Positions 35,266 to 43,409 of a DNA stretch of 64,000 bases are shown here, in pieces (within the stretch, counting starts at the first letter, position 1; each line of letters begins with the position of its first letter). The position numbers were made by a program, and so were the translations under genes. The stretch lies in assembly GCA_001899305.1 (NCBI GenBank), contig MKWL01000021.1:174221-238220 (forward strand), given 5' to 3'. Source of the DNA: Thiobacillus sp. 0-1251 (GTDB lineage: Bacteria > Pseudomonadota > Gammaproteobacteria > Burkholderiales > Thiobacillaceae). The notes below the pieces were generated by a model, which was not told the DNA's origin, ran no database searches, and was given only the letters and a program-made list of their open reading frames with translations.

Positions 35266-36579
35266 TTACCGGGCTGCCAGCTCTTCGAGCCGGATGCGCA
35301 TCACCTTGCCTGCCACGGTGTCGAGGGCTTCGATCTTCGCGATCGCCGCGTTGACGTTCTTCTCCACCGTGACGTGGGTCAGCAGGATGATGTTGACCTG
35401 CTCCTCGCCCTCGGCCGGCTCCTTCTGCACCATGGCGTCGATCGAGATGTGGCTGTCGGCCAGGATGCGGGTGATGTCGGCCAGCACGCCGGGACGGTCG
35501 AACGCGCGCAGGCGCAGGTAGTAGGCGGTGCGCACCTCGTCCATCGGCAGGATCGGCGTGTCGGCCAGCTGGTCCGGCTGAAAGGCCAGGTGCGGCACGC
35601 GGTGGTGCGGGTCGGCGGTGTGCAGGCGGGTGACGTCGACCAGGTCGGCGACCACCGCGGAAGCGGTCGGCTCGGCGCCGGCACCGGCGCCGTAATACAG
35701 CGTCGGGCCGACGGCATCGCCCTTGACCAGTACGGCGTTCATCGCGCCGTCGACGTTGGCGATCAGGCGACGTTCGGGAATCAGCGTCGGATGCACGCGC
35801 AGTTCGATGCCGTTGTCGGCGCGACGCGCGATGCCCAGGAGCTTGATGCGGTAGCCGAGCTCCTCGGCGTACTGCACGTCCTCGCGCGTCAGCTTCGAGA
35901 TGCCTTCGGTGTAGGCGCGGTCGAACTGCATCGGGATGCCGAAGGCAATCGCCGACAGGATGGTGAGCTTGTGCGCGGCGTCGATGCCCTCGATGTCGAA
36001 GGTCGGGTCGGCCTCGGCGTAGCCCAGGCGCTGCGCCTCCTTCAGCACATCCTCGAAAGCGGCGCCCTTGTCACGCATCTCGGTCAGGATGAAGTTGCTG
36101 GTGCCGTTGATGATGCCGGCCAGCCACTCGATGCGGTTGGCAGTGAGGCCTTCGCGCAGCGCCTTGATGATGGGAATGCCCCCCGCCACCGCCGCCTCGA
36201 ACGCGACCATCACGCCCTTGGCCTGCGCCGCCGCGAAGATTTCGTTGCCGAACTTGGCGACCAGATGCTTATTGGCCGTGACCACGTGCTTGCCGTTGGC
36301 GATGGCCTGCATCACCAGTTCGCGCGCCGGTTCCAGGCCGCCGATCAGCTCGACCACGATGTCGATGTCGGGATCGTCGACCACGTCGAACGGGTTGGTC
36401 GTCAGCGGCAGGTCGCCGGCCAGCACCTTGGCCTTGTCGATATTACGCACCGCCGCGCGCAGCACGCGGATTTCGCGTCCGGCGCGGCGGGTGATTTCTT
36501 CGGCATTGCGGCGCAGCACGGTCAGCGTGCCGCCCCCGACCGTTCCCAGGCCCAGCAGGCCAACGTTGATGGGTTTCAT
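35266..36579 (-). CDS. hom: Homoserine dehydrogenase
   Basis: NAD(P)H-dependent reduction of aspartate semialdehyde to homoserine. The 437-residue, monofunctional form has the Rossmann motif GLLGLGTVGGGTLTVL at the N-terminus, the catalytic region NYIL/TSNFILTEM and DIEGIDAAHKLTILSAIAFG, and a C-terminal ACT domain (AYYLRLRAFDRPGVLADITRIL). The ACT domain suggests threonine feedback. Lies 24 bp after alaA. Confidence 0.97.
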   Translation of the reverse strand: MKPINVGLLGLGTVGGGTLTVLRRNAEEITRRAGREIRVLRAAVRNIDKAKVLAGDLPLTTNPFDVVDDPDIDIVVELIGGLEPARELVMQAIANGKHVVTANKHLVAKFGNEIFAAAQAKGVMVAFEAAVAGGIPIIKALREGLTANRIEWLAGIINGTSNFILTEMRDKGAAFEDVLKEAQRLGYAEADPTFDIEGIDAAHKLTILSAIAFGIPMQFDRAYTEGISKLTREDVQYAEELGYRIKLLGIARRADNGIELRVHPTLIPERRLIANVDGAMNAVLVKGDAVGPTLYYGAGAGAEPTASAVVADLVDVTRLHTADPHHRVPHLAFQPDQLADTPILPMDEVRTAYYLRLRAFDRPGVLADITRILADSHISIDAMVQKEPAEGEEQVNIILLTHVTVEKNVNAAIAKIEALDTVAGKVMRIRLEELAAR

Positions 36580-36603
36580 CTAGTAATCTCGTTCAATTGA
36601 AAA

Positions 36604-37848
36604 TCAGCGATGTGCACGCTGGCGGTCGAGGAACCGGCTCATGCGCGAAATCGCCTCGGTCAGGTCTTCCTCGTGCGGCAGGAACACCACGCGGATGTGG
36701 TCCGGTTGCGGCCAGTTGAAGCCGGTGCCCTGCACCACCAGCACGCGCTCCTCTTCCAGCAGATTGAGGATGAATTTCTGGTCATCGTGGATGTGATACA
36801 GCTTGGGGTCGAGCCGCGGAAACAGATACATCGCTGCCTTCGGCTTGACGCAGGTCACGCCGGGAATCAAGGTCAGCAGTTCGTGCGCCAGGTCGCGCTG
36901 GCGCGCCAGCCGGCCGCTCGGTGCGACCAGGTCGTTGATGCTCTGGTAACCGCCGAGCGCCGTCTGGATCGCATACTGTCCCGGCACATTCGAGCACAGG
37001 CGCATCGACGCCAGCATGCTGAGGCCTTCCAGGTAGTCCTTGGCATGGCGCTTGTCGCCCGACACGATCAGCCAGCCCGAACGATAGCCGCAGGAACGAT
37101 AGTTCTTCGACAGGCCGTTGAAGGTGACGACCAGCACATCATCGGCCAGCGAGGCGATCGAGGTATGCACCACGCCGTCGTACAGCACCTTGTCGTAGAT
37201 TTCGTCGGCGTACACGATCAGCTGGTGCTGACGCGCGATCTCCAGGATTTCCAGCAGCAGTTCGGTCGGGTACAGCGCGCCGGTCGGATTGTTCGGGTTG
37301 ATGATGACAATCGCCCGCGTACTGGACGTGATCTTGGCGCGGATATCGTCCAGATCGGGCAGCCAGCCGGCGCCCTCGTCGCACAAGTAGTGACGCGGCT
37401 TGCCGCCGCCCAGGCTGACCGCCGCCGTCCACAGCGGATAGTCCGGCGCCGGCACCAGTACTTCGTCGCCGTTGTTCAGCAGTGCCTGCATCGACATCAC
37501 GATCAGCTCGGAGACGCCGTTGCCGACGAAGATATCGTCGATCGTCACCCCGGCGATGCCCTTGCGCTGGGTCTCGTGCATGATCGCCTTGCGTGCCGAG
37601 AACAGGCCCTTGGAGTCGCTGTAGCCCGACGCGTTCGGCAGGTTGAGGATCACGTCCTGGACGATTTCCTCGGGCGACTCGAAATTGAACGGTGCAGGAT
37701 TGCCGATGTTCAGCTTGATGATGCGCTGCCCCTCTTCCTCCATCTGCCGTGCGCGCGCCAGCACGGGGCCACGGATGTCGTAGCAGACATTGTCGAGCTT
37801 GGACGATTTGTGGATGGTGCGTAAGCGTGGTTTGTTGTCAGCCGTCAC
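36604..37848 (-). CDS. alaA: Alanine-type aminotransferase (AlaA-like)
   Basis: Class I/II PLP aminotransferase, 414 residues, cytoplasmic; AlaA makes alanine from pyruvate and glutamate. The PLP lysine is in FNGLSKNYRSCGYRSGW, and the substrate arginine is in WPQPDHIRVVFLP. The GTG at 37848 (VTADNKPRLRTIHKSSKLDN) has AGGAAG upstream; the frame is open to 37974, but that part lacks homology. First gene of the operon with hom and thrC. Confidence 0.9.
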   Translation of the reverse strand: MTADNKPRLRTIHKSSKLDNVCYDIRGPVLARARQMEEEGQRIIKLNIGNPAPFNFESPEEIVQDVILNLPNASGYSDSKGLFSARKAIMHETQRKGIAGVTIDDIFVGNGVSELIVMSMQALLNNGDEVLVPAPDYPLWTAAVSLGGGKPRHYLCDEGAGWLPDLDDIRAKITSSTRAIVIINPNNPTGALYPTELLLEILEIARQHQLIVYADEIYDKVLYDGVVHTSIASLADDVLVVTFNGLSKNYRSCGYRSGWLIVSGDKRHAKDYLEGLSMLASMRLCSNVPGQYAIQTALGGYQSINDLVAPSGRLARQRDLAHELLTLIPGVTCVKPKAAMYLFPRLDPKLYHIHDDQKFILNLLEEERVLVVQGTGFNWPQPDHIRVVFLPHEEDLTEAISRMSRFLDRQRAHR

Positions 37849-38014
37849 GGCGGTCTTCCTGGTCAACCTGCGTAAAATCAAGGCAAAACAACACCTTGGG
37901 AAACGCCCGATTTTACCGGAGGCGCCCTCCCCCGGCAAACAAAACCGGGCGCTACGGCGCATGAACGGGCGCACGACGGCTTACCGCCCGGCTGGAATCT
38001 GCTAAGGTTTCAGC

Positions 38015-38395
38015 ATGAAACTGCACCTCAACACCGATGTCGACCAGTTGTTGTTCACCGGCTATGGCGAAGACCACGTCCTCATCAACGGCCATCGCCA
38101 TGACGCCAGCCTGTTGCTGAGCGCCCGCGGCATCGAGATCGCCCCCTGGGCCGGTCTCGGTTTCGACGCCCTGACCGCCGCGCATTTCGAATGGGTGGCA
38201 CAACGCGAGCTCGACATCCTGCTGCTGGGCACCGGCACCCGGCTGCGTTTTCCCCACCCTTCGCTGACGCGTGCGCTGGTGGAGGCACGCATCGGGCTGG
38301 AGGTGATGGACATCGGGGCGCTGTGCCGTACCTACAACATCCTGGCGGGAGAGGGGCGGAGGGTGGGGGCGGCGTTGCTGATCGAACCGGTTTGA
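38015..38395 (+). CDS. Mth938-like (DUF498/NDUFAF3) domain protein
   Basis: A 126-residue single-domain protein of the Mth938/DUF498 fold. Recognised from HDASLLLSARGIEIAPWAG, LDILLLGTGTRLRFP and the end LEVMDIGALCRTYNILAGEGRRVGAALLI. Mitochondrial relatives help assemble complex I; the bacterial function is unknown. It diverges from alaA and is followed by the giant inverted repeat. Confidence 0.9.
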   Translation: MKLHLNTDVDQLLFTGYGEDHVLINGHRHDASLLLSARGIEIAPWAGLGFDALTAAHFEWVAQRELDILLLGTGTRLRFPHPSLTRALVEARIGLEVMDIGALCRTYNILAGEGRRVGAALLIEPV

Positions 38396-38416
38396 GCGGG
38401 CTTGGCGCCGTTCGCC

Positions 38417-39199
38417 CTGAGCTTGTCGAAGCCGACTTCACCCCGCACCGTTCGCGCTGAGCCTGTCGAAGCGCTGTTCGGAGTAGTGAAGGCTTTCGCA
38501 GGACGGCTGACTGTTGGCCGGGGGTTGCCCGGCGGCAAGTTCCTTTCTTTGTCTCGCCAAAGAAAGGAACCAAAGAAAGGCGACCCCGACAGTCCCGAAT
38601 TCCCGGAAATCGAACCTGCCGGACGGGCAGCGAAGAACTCGCCCCGCCTTGCTGTTTTTAATTGGTTTTTTGTGGGCGGGGCTCAAACACCTTCGCCGCT
38701 GATCCGCCCGGCAGGTTAGATTTCCGGCGGGTCTGTGAGGGGGAAAAGCCAAACCAGGTCCGTAATGACAGGACGGATTGAGTGCTTGGGTGTGGACGCA
38801 ACAGCGCCGATGCGAAGCATTCAACTCGGTTCGTGATGATTGCGCATTGGCAAACTGGTTTTGACTTTCCTCCCCTTACAGCCCCGCCGAAGATCAAGTG
38901 TGTCGGGTGGATCAGCGGCGAAGGTGTTTGAGCCCCGCTCACAAAAATCAAAAAGGCATAACAAAAGCGGGGCGAGTTCTTTGCCGCCCACCCGACGCGC
39001 TTGATCTTCGGGAATTCGGGACTGTCGGGGTCGCCTTCTTTTGGTTACTTTTCTTGGCGAGACAAGAAAAGTAACTAGCTGCCGGGCTACCCCCGGCCAA
39101 CGGTCAGCCGTCCTGCGAAAGCCTTCACTACTCCGAACAGCGCTTCGACAGGCTCAGCGCGAACGGTGCGGGGTGAAGTGGCTTCGACAAGCTCAGGAC
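38417..39199. repeat. Giant imperfect inverted repeat, nearly 800 bp
   Basis: The left arm (38417 to about 38760) and right arm (about 38846 to 39199) are reverse complements with scattered differences from CTGAGCTTGTCGAAGCCGAC at the outer end to the inner GGTTTGGCTTTTCCCC/GGTTTTGACTTTCCTCC blocks. Each arm contains a 13-bp hairpin: GTTCCTTTCTTTG with its complement at 38539-38570, and GTTACTTTTCTTG with its complement at 39044-39075. The two hairpins differ in sequence but keep perfect pairing. REP-like units lie at both outer ends. No protein-coding gene is credible inside. Confidence 0.85.
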
Positions 39200-39290
39200 A
39201 GGCTTCGACAGCCTCTGCAAGAGGGGCGCCGGTGAGTTCCCGCCACTGTGCGGCGCCCCCCCGACAAGCTCAGGGCGAACTGGATTGAGT
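39200..39290. repeat. REP-like units after the inverted repeat
   Basis: Two further partial units: GACAGGCTTCGACAGCCTC near 39199-39217 and CCGACAAGCTCAGGGCGAAC near 39261-39280, showing that the extragenic repeat family extends past the palindrome toward the nucleotidase gene. Confidence 0.6.
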
Positions 39291-39342
39291 GTGGCACTCT
39301 ATTCGATCAGCAATCAAACACGGGCAGCAAGGCCCATCCCGC

Positions 39343-39996
39343 TCACCCCGGCATCACCTGCTCGAAACTCGTAATCGCCTGAAACGCCCCGCAATCCTTG
39401 TGCGGCTGCCGCGAATCCGGATTGCACACCGCCAGCAGTTGTGCAATCCCGTAAGCCTGCGCGCTCTCCAGCACCGGCAGGCTGTCGTCGACGAACAGGG
39501 TACGCGTCTTGTCGAACGGTTCGACCGCCTGCAAACCCTGCCAGAAATCAGGATGCTCCTTGGGCAGGCCGACCTGGTGCGACGAGAGCAAGGCATCAAA
39601 ATAGGTGTCGATGCGGGTCTCGCGCATTTTCAGGCCGAGGCTCTTGGGATGGGCATTGGTCACCATCACCATCCTGCGGCCCGCTGCGCGCACCGCCTGC
39701 AGGAACGCCGGCACGTCCGGGCGAACCGCGATCAGGTGCGCGACCTCTTCCTTCAGCTGCACGATGTCGAGCGCGAGTTCGCTGCTCCAGAAATCCAGGC
39801 AATACCAGTTGAGGGTGCCGGCATGGCGGGCGTAATGCGCGTTGAGATGCGCGCGTGCCGTTTCCGGCGCGAGGCCGTGGTATTCGGCATAGCGCCGCGG
39901 CATGTGCTCGAGCCAGAAATGGTTGTCGAAATGGAGGTCGAGCAGCGTGCCGTCCATGTCGAGGAAGACGGTGTCGATCTGCGCCCAGTCGATCAT
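39343..39996 (-). CDS. yrfG: HAD-family GMP/IMP nucleotidase (YrfG-like)
   Basis: A 217-residue HAD hydrolase. Motif I is DTVFLDMDGTLLDLHFDNHFW, motif II is MVMVTNAHPKS, and motifs III/IV are KEHPDFWQGL and RTLFVDDSLPVL. E. coli YrfG removes phosphate from GMP and IMP. The ATG at 39996 (MIDWAQID) is chosen over an upstream unsupported extension. Follows rpoS by 22 bp. Confidence 0.9.
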   Translation of the reverse strand: MIDWAQIDTVFLDMDGTLLDLHFDNHFWLEHMPRRYAEYHGLAPETARAHLNAHYARHAGTLNWYCLDFWSSELALDIVQLKEEVAHLIAVRPDVPAFLQAVRAAGRRMVMVTNAHPKSLGLKMRETRIDTYFDALLSSHQVGLPKEHPDFWQGLQAVEPFDKTRTLFVDDSLPVLESAQAYGIAQLLAVCNPDSRQPHKDCGAFQAITSFEQVMPG

Positions 39997-40018
39997 GGCA
40001 AAGGCACGCGGGTCCGGG

Positions 40019-40969
40019 TCAGAACAGCTCGTCCTTGGATACGCCGCGCCGCCGCAGAAGCTGCCGCAGCACACGCAGGGATTCCATCTGGATCTGCCGC
40101 ACGCGCTCGCGGGTGACCTGCAGTTCGAGTGCCAGGTCTTCCAGCGTGCAGGCCTCGCAGTTGTTCAGGCCGAAACGGCGCTCGATCACCCAGCGCTGCT
40201 TGTCGTTGAGTTGGGTCAGCCATTCGTGGACGTGGTGCTCGATTTCCTCGAGCTGCAGCATCTCGTCCGGCAGGTGCGCGTTGTCGTCGGCGATCGCCTC
40301 GCCGAGCGACAGTGTGGGATCGACGTCGAGCGGCGCGTCGAGCGAGGCGACCCGCTCGTTCAGCTGCATGATGCGACGGACGTCCTCGACTGCATGCCCG
40401 GTCAACGCGGCGATGTCGTCTGCGCTGGCATCGGTGATGCCATGCGTTTCCAGATGCCGCTTCGCCCGCAGGTAGATGTTGAGTTCCTTGATGATGTGCA
40501 CCGGCAGACGGATGGTACGCGACTGGTTCATGATCGCGCGCTCGATGTTCTGGCGTATCCACCAGGTGGCATAGGTCGAGAAACGGAAACCGCGCTCGGG
40601 ATCGAATTTCTCCAGCGCATGGATGAGGCCGAGGTTGCCTTCTTCCACCAGGTCGAGCAGCGTCAGCCCGCGGTTGGAATAATGCTTGGCGATGTTCACC
40701 ACCAGGCGCAGGTTGCGCTCGATCATGGTCTGCCGTGCCTCGAAATCTCCCTGCACGGTGCGCCGCGCCAGGGCGACTTCCTCCTCGGCGGTCAGCAGCG
40801 GTGCCAGCCCGATTTCATTGAGATACAGCTGGGTGACGTCGACCTGCGGCTCGTCGAGGATGGCCGATGCCAACTCCTCGTTGGTATCCGCGGCGGTCTG
40901 CTGCTCCAGGTCGGCTTCAGATTGCTCGGGGGTCAGGTCATCGGATTCGTCGCTGGGTTCGCGGCTCAT
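40019..40969 (-). CDS. rpoS: RNA polymerase sigma factor RpoS
   Basis: General stress/stationary-phase sigma factor, 316 residues. Region 1.2/2: DVTQLYLNEIGLAPLLTAEEEVALARR and FDPERGFRFSTYATWWIRQNIERAI. Region 3 lies around LPVHIIKELNIYLRAKRHLE. Region 4 HTH: LEDLALELQVTRERVRQIQ. Together with location directly after nlpD this identifies RpoS rather than RpoD or RpoH. The start overlaps the nlpD stop by four bases; in related bacteria the main rpoS promoter lies within nlpD. Confidence 0.96.
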   Translation of the reverse strand: MSREPSDESDDLTPEQSEADLEQQTAADTNEELASAILDEPQVDVTQLYLNEIGLAPLLTAEEEVALARRTVQGDFEARQTMIERNLRLVVNIAKHYSNRGLTLLDLVEEGNLGLIHALEKFDPERGFRFSTYATWWIRQNIERAIMNQSRTIRLPVHIIKELNIYLRAKRHLETHGITDASADDIAALTGHAVEDVRRIMQLNERVASLDAPLDVDPTLSLGEAIADDNAHLPDEMLQLEEIEHHVHEWLTQLNDKQRWVIERRFGLNNCEACTLEDLALELQVTRERVRQIQMESLRVLRQLLRRRGVSKDELF

Positions 40970-41898
40970 GAGCGCTCCGGCAAATAGGTCAAGGGATCGA
41001 GTGGTTTGCCATAACGGCGGATTTCAAAATGCAGTTTGACCCGATCGGCATCGCTGTCGCCCATCAGGGCGATCTTCTGTCCGGCCGTCACCATGTCACC
41101 CTCTTTCACCAGGATGGTTTCGTTGTGCGCATAGGCCGACAGGAATTCGCCGGCATGCTTGACGATGAGCAGGCGTCCATAGCCGCGCAGGCCGCTGCCA
41201 CTGTATACCACCTTGCCCGCCGCCACGGCCCTCACCGGCGTATTGCGCGCGCCGGCGATGTCGATCCCCTTGCCGCCCGCCGCACCGAAGCGGCCGATCA
41301 GCGTACCGTCCACCGGCCACAGCCAGGTGTCGACCGACGCGCTGGCGGAGGCCGCGGGCGTTGGCGCCGGCGGCGCGGTAGCCGGGACGGGGGCTGCGGG
41401 CGTCGGGCTGGCCGCAACGGGCGCGGGCGGCGTGGCCGGGCGGGCGCCGGACACCTGGGCCCAGTTGGCGTCGGAGTAGGTCAGCAACTGCGCCTGCGGT
41501 TCGCGCAGCACGGGCGGATCGGTCAGCGGCCGGGCGCTCGGCGCGGGTTCGTCGTCGAGCGGCTTGATCTCGACAGCGTCAGTCGGCGGCGTGAGCCGCA
41601 ACACCTGGCCGACCAGAATGCGGTCGGCGGATTCGAGCTGGTTCCAGATGGCGATCTCGCGATAGTCGAGGCCGTTGGCAAAGGCGATGGCATACAGCGT
41701 GTCGCCACGCTGCACGGTATGCAGGCCATTGGTGGACGGCGCGATCTGCGGCGTGGCCGGGCGCGCACCCTCGGACTTCACGGTGCGATGCGCCGGCGAC
41801 CGCTCATCCACCGGTGCCATCCCGGGCGACGTGCAACCCGCCAGTCCCAGCAGCATCAAACCCAGCCAGGCGGCACGGCGTCCCACAGCCTGGCGCAT
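40966..41898 (-). CDS. nlpD: NlpD-like lipoprotein, LysM plus degenerate M23
   Basis: A 310-residue outer-membrane lipoprotein that in enterobacteria activates the amidase AmiC at division. Lipobox LMLLGLAGCTS, LysM domain LHTVQRGDTLYAIAFANGLDYREI, a proline-alanine linker, then an M23 domain GKGIDIAGARNTPVRAVAAG to KLHFEIRRYGKPLDP. The first zinc-ligand position reads GGKGID rather than HxGxD, consistent with an activator rather than an enzyme. The start shares one base with the pcm stop (TAATG). Confidence 0.93.
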   Translation of the reverse strand: MRQAVGRRAAWLGLMLLGLAGCTSPGMAPVDERSPAHRTVKSEGARPATPQIAPSTNGLHTVQRGDTLYAIAFANGLDYREIAIWNQLESADRILVGQVLRLTPPTDAVEIKPLDDEPAPSARPLTDPPVLREPQAQLLTYSDANWAQVSGARPATPPAPVAASPTPAAPVPATAPPAPTPAASASASVDTWLWPVDGTLIGRFGAAGGKGIDIAGARNTPVRAVAAGKVVYSGSGLRGYGRLLIVKHAGEFLSAYAHNETILVKEGDMVTAGQKIALMGDSDADRVKLHFEIRRYGKPLDPLTYLPERS

Positions 41899-42578
41899 TA
41901 CGCCACTCCCGGCAGCAGGGGAACGAACTTCACGCCTTCGAGCATGCGTTCGGTGAACGACTCGCCCTGGCGTTCCATCACGCACAGCGTCTGCGTGGCG
42001 TTGCCGAGCGGCATCACCAGACGTCCGCCGTCGGCCAGTTGCTCCAGCAGGACGTGCGGCACTTCCGCAAACGCGGCCGCGATCACGATGGCATCGAACG
42101 GCGCAAAATCCCGGGCGCCCGTCATCCCGTCGCCATGCTTGGGTTTGACGTTGTTGACCCGCAATTCCCGCAAACGCACCCGGGTCTTGCCGACCAGTGC
42201 CGCGATGCGTTCCATCGATACCACTTCGCGCGCCAGCTTGCCCAGGACCGCCGCTTGGTAGCCGCAACCCAGTCCGATTTCGAGCACGCGGCCCAGTTCG
42301 TGGCCATGTCCGTTCTCGCCGTGCCGCGCCAGTTCGGCCATGCGTGCCACGATATAGGGATTGGAAATCGTCTGCCCGAAACCGATCGGCAGGGCCGTGT
42401 CTTCGTAGGCGCGCGACTCCAGGGCCTGGTCGACATATAGGTGGCGCGGCACACTGCCCATCGCCGCCAGCACCATTTCATCCTTGATGCCCTGCTCGCG
42501 CAGGCGCTCGATCATGCGGCCGCGCGTACGCGCCGAGGTCATGCCGATGCCGGCACGGGGATTCAGGGTTTCAGCCAT
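41898..42578 (-). CDS. pcm: Protein-L-isoaspartate O-methyltransferase
   Basis: Repairs isoaspartyl residues in damaged proteins using S-adenosylmethionine. The 226-residue protein has [34 protein letters not shown] and the SAM motif [16 protein letters not shown]. It overlaps surE by 16 bases upstream and abuts nlpD downstream, in the standard surE-pcm-nlpD-rpoS order. Confidence 0.96.
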   Translation of the reverse strand: MAETLNPRAGIGMTSARTRGRMIERLREQGIKDEMVLAAMGSVPRHLYVDQALESRAYEDTALPIGFGQTISNPYIVARMAELARHGENGHGHELGRVLEIGLGCGYQAAVLGKLAREVVSMERIAALVGKTRVRLRELRVNNVKPKHGDGMTGARDFAPFDAIVIAAAFAEVPHVLLEQLADGGRLVMPLGNATQTLCVMERQGESFTERMLEGVKFVPLLPGVA

Positions 42579-43306
42579 GCGTTCACGCTGTCCATCTGGC
42601 TGAAACGGGTGAGATCCATTTGCAGCGGAGTGATCGAAACCCGGTCATTGGCGACGGCATGGAAATCGGTGCCTTCGCCCGCATCCTGCGCCGCGCCGGC
42701 AGCGCCCACCCAATACACCGTCTGCCCGCGCGGGTTGGTCGTCTTCACCACCGACTCGGCCTTGTGGCGCTTGCCCAGCCGGGTCACGGAGACGCCATTC
42801 AATTCGGCAGTGGCACAGTCCGGGACGTTGACATTGAGCAGCATCGGTTCGGTCGGCGGCCGCGTCTGGATGCGTTGCACCAGGTCGGCGACCACGCGCG
42901 CGGCCGTGTCGAAGTGGCGCGCATTGTGGCTGGCCAGCGAGACTGCAATCGACGGGATACCCAGCAGATAGCCTTCGGTGGCGGCCGCGACCGTGCCGGA
43001 ATAAATCGTGTCGTCGCCCATGTTGGCGCCGTGGTTGATGCCTGAAATCACCATGTCGGGCATATGGTCCAGCATGCCGGTGACGGCCAGATGAACGCAA
43101 TCGGTCGGCGTGCCGTTGACATAGTAGAAGCCGCCCGGCGCCTGGCGCAGCATCAGTGGACGGTCGAGCGTGAGCGAATTGGACGCGCCGCTGCGGTCGC
43201 GTTCGGGCGCCACCACGGTGATGTCGGCGAGCGGTGCGAGCGCCTGTGCCAGCGCGGCCAGGCCGGGAGCGAAGTAACCGTCGTCGTTGGATAGCAGGAT
43301 ACGCAT
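42563..43306 (-). CDS. surE: 5'/3'-nucleotidase SurE
   Basis: Metal-dependent survival-protein nucleotidase, 247 residues, acting on nucleoside monophosphates and short polyphosphate. The metal site is [16 protein letters not shown], with SNSLTLDRP and [26 protein letters not shown] further on. First gene of the stress/repair operon that ends in rpoS. Confidence 0.97.
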   Translation of the reverse strand: MRILLSNDDGYFAPGLAALAQALAPLADITVVAPERDRSGASNSLTLDRPLMLRQAPGGFYYVNGTPTDCVHLAVTGMLDHMPDMVISGINHGANMGDDTIYSGTVAAATEGYLLGIPSIAVSLASHNARHFDTAARVVADLVQRIQTRPPTEPMLLNVNVPDCATAELNGVSVTRLGKRHKAESVVKTTNPRGQTVYWVGAAGAAQDAGEGTDFHAVANDRVSITPLQMDLTRFSQMDSVNAWLKP

Positions 43307-43409
43307 CAGCGGCAGCCTCCGGGCAGGACAGGCGAACGGAACGGAATACTCATGGCGGCGATGCGAACTTCTAACATGCGCCCGATTCTACCATCGGGAT
43401 TTGATCTGT

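Noticed and set aside
38402-39235. Open frames of 60-130 codons within the giant inverted repeat
   Set aside because: They mirror each other on both arms because the DNA is palindromic, and they encode low-complexity peptides with no start signals.
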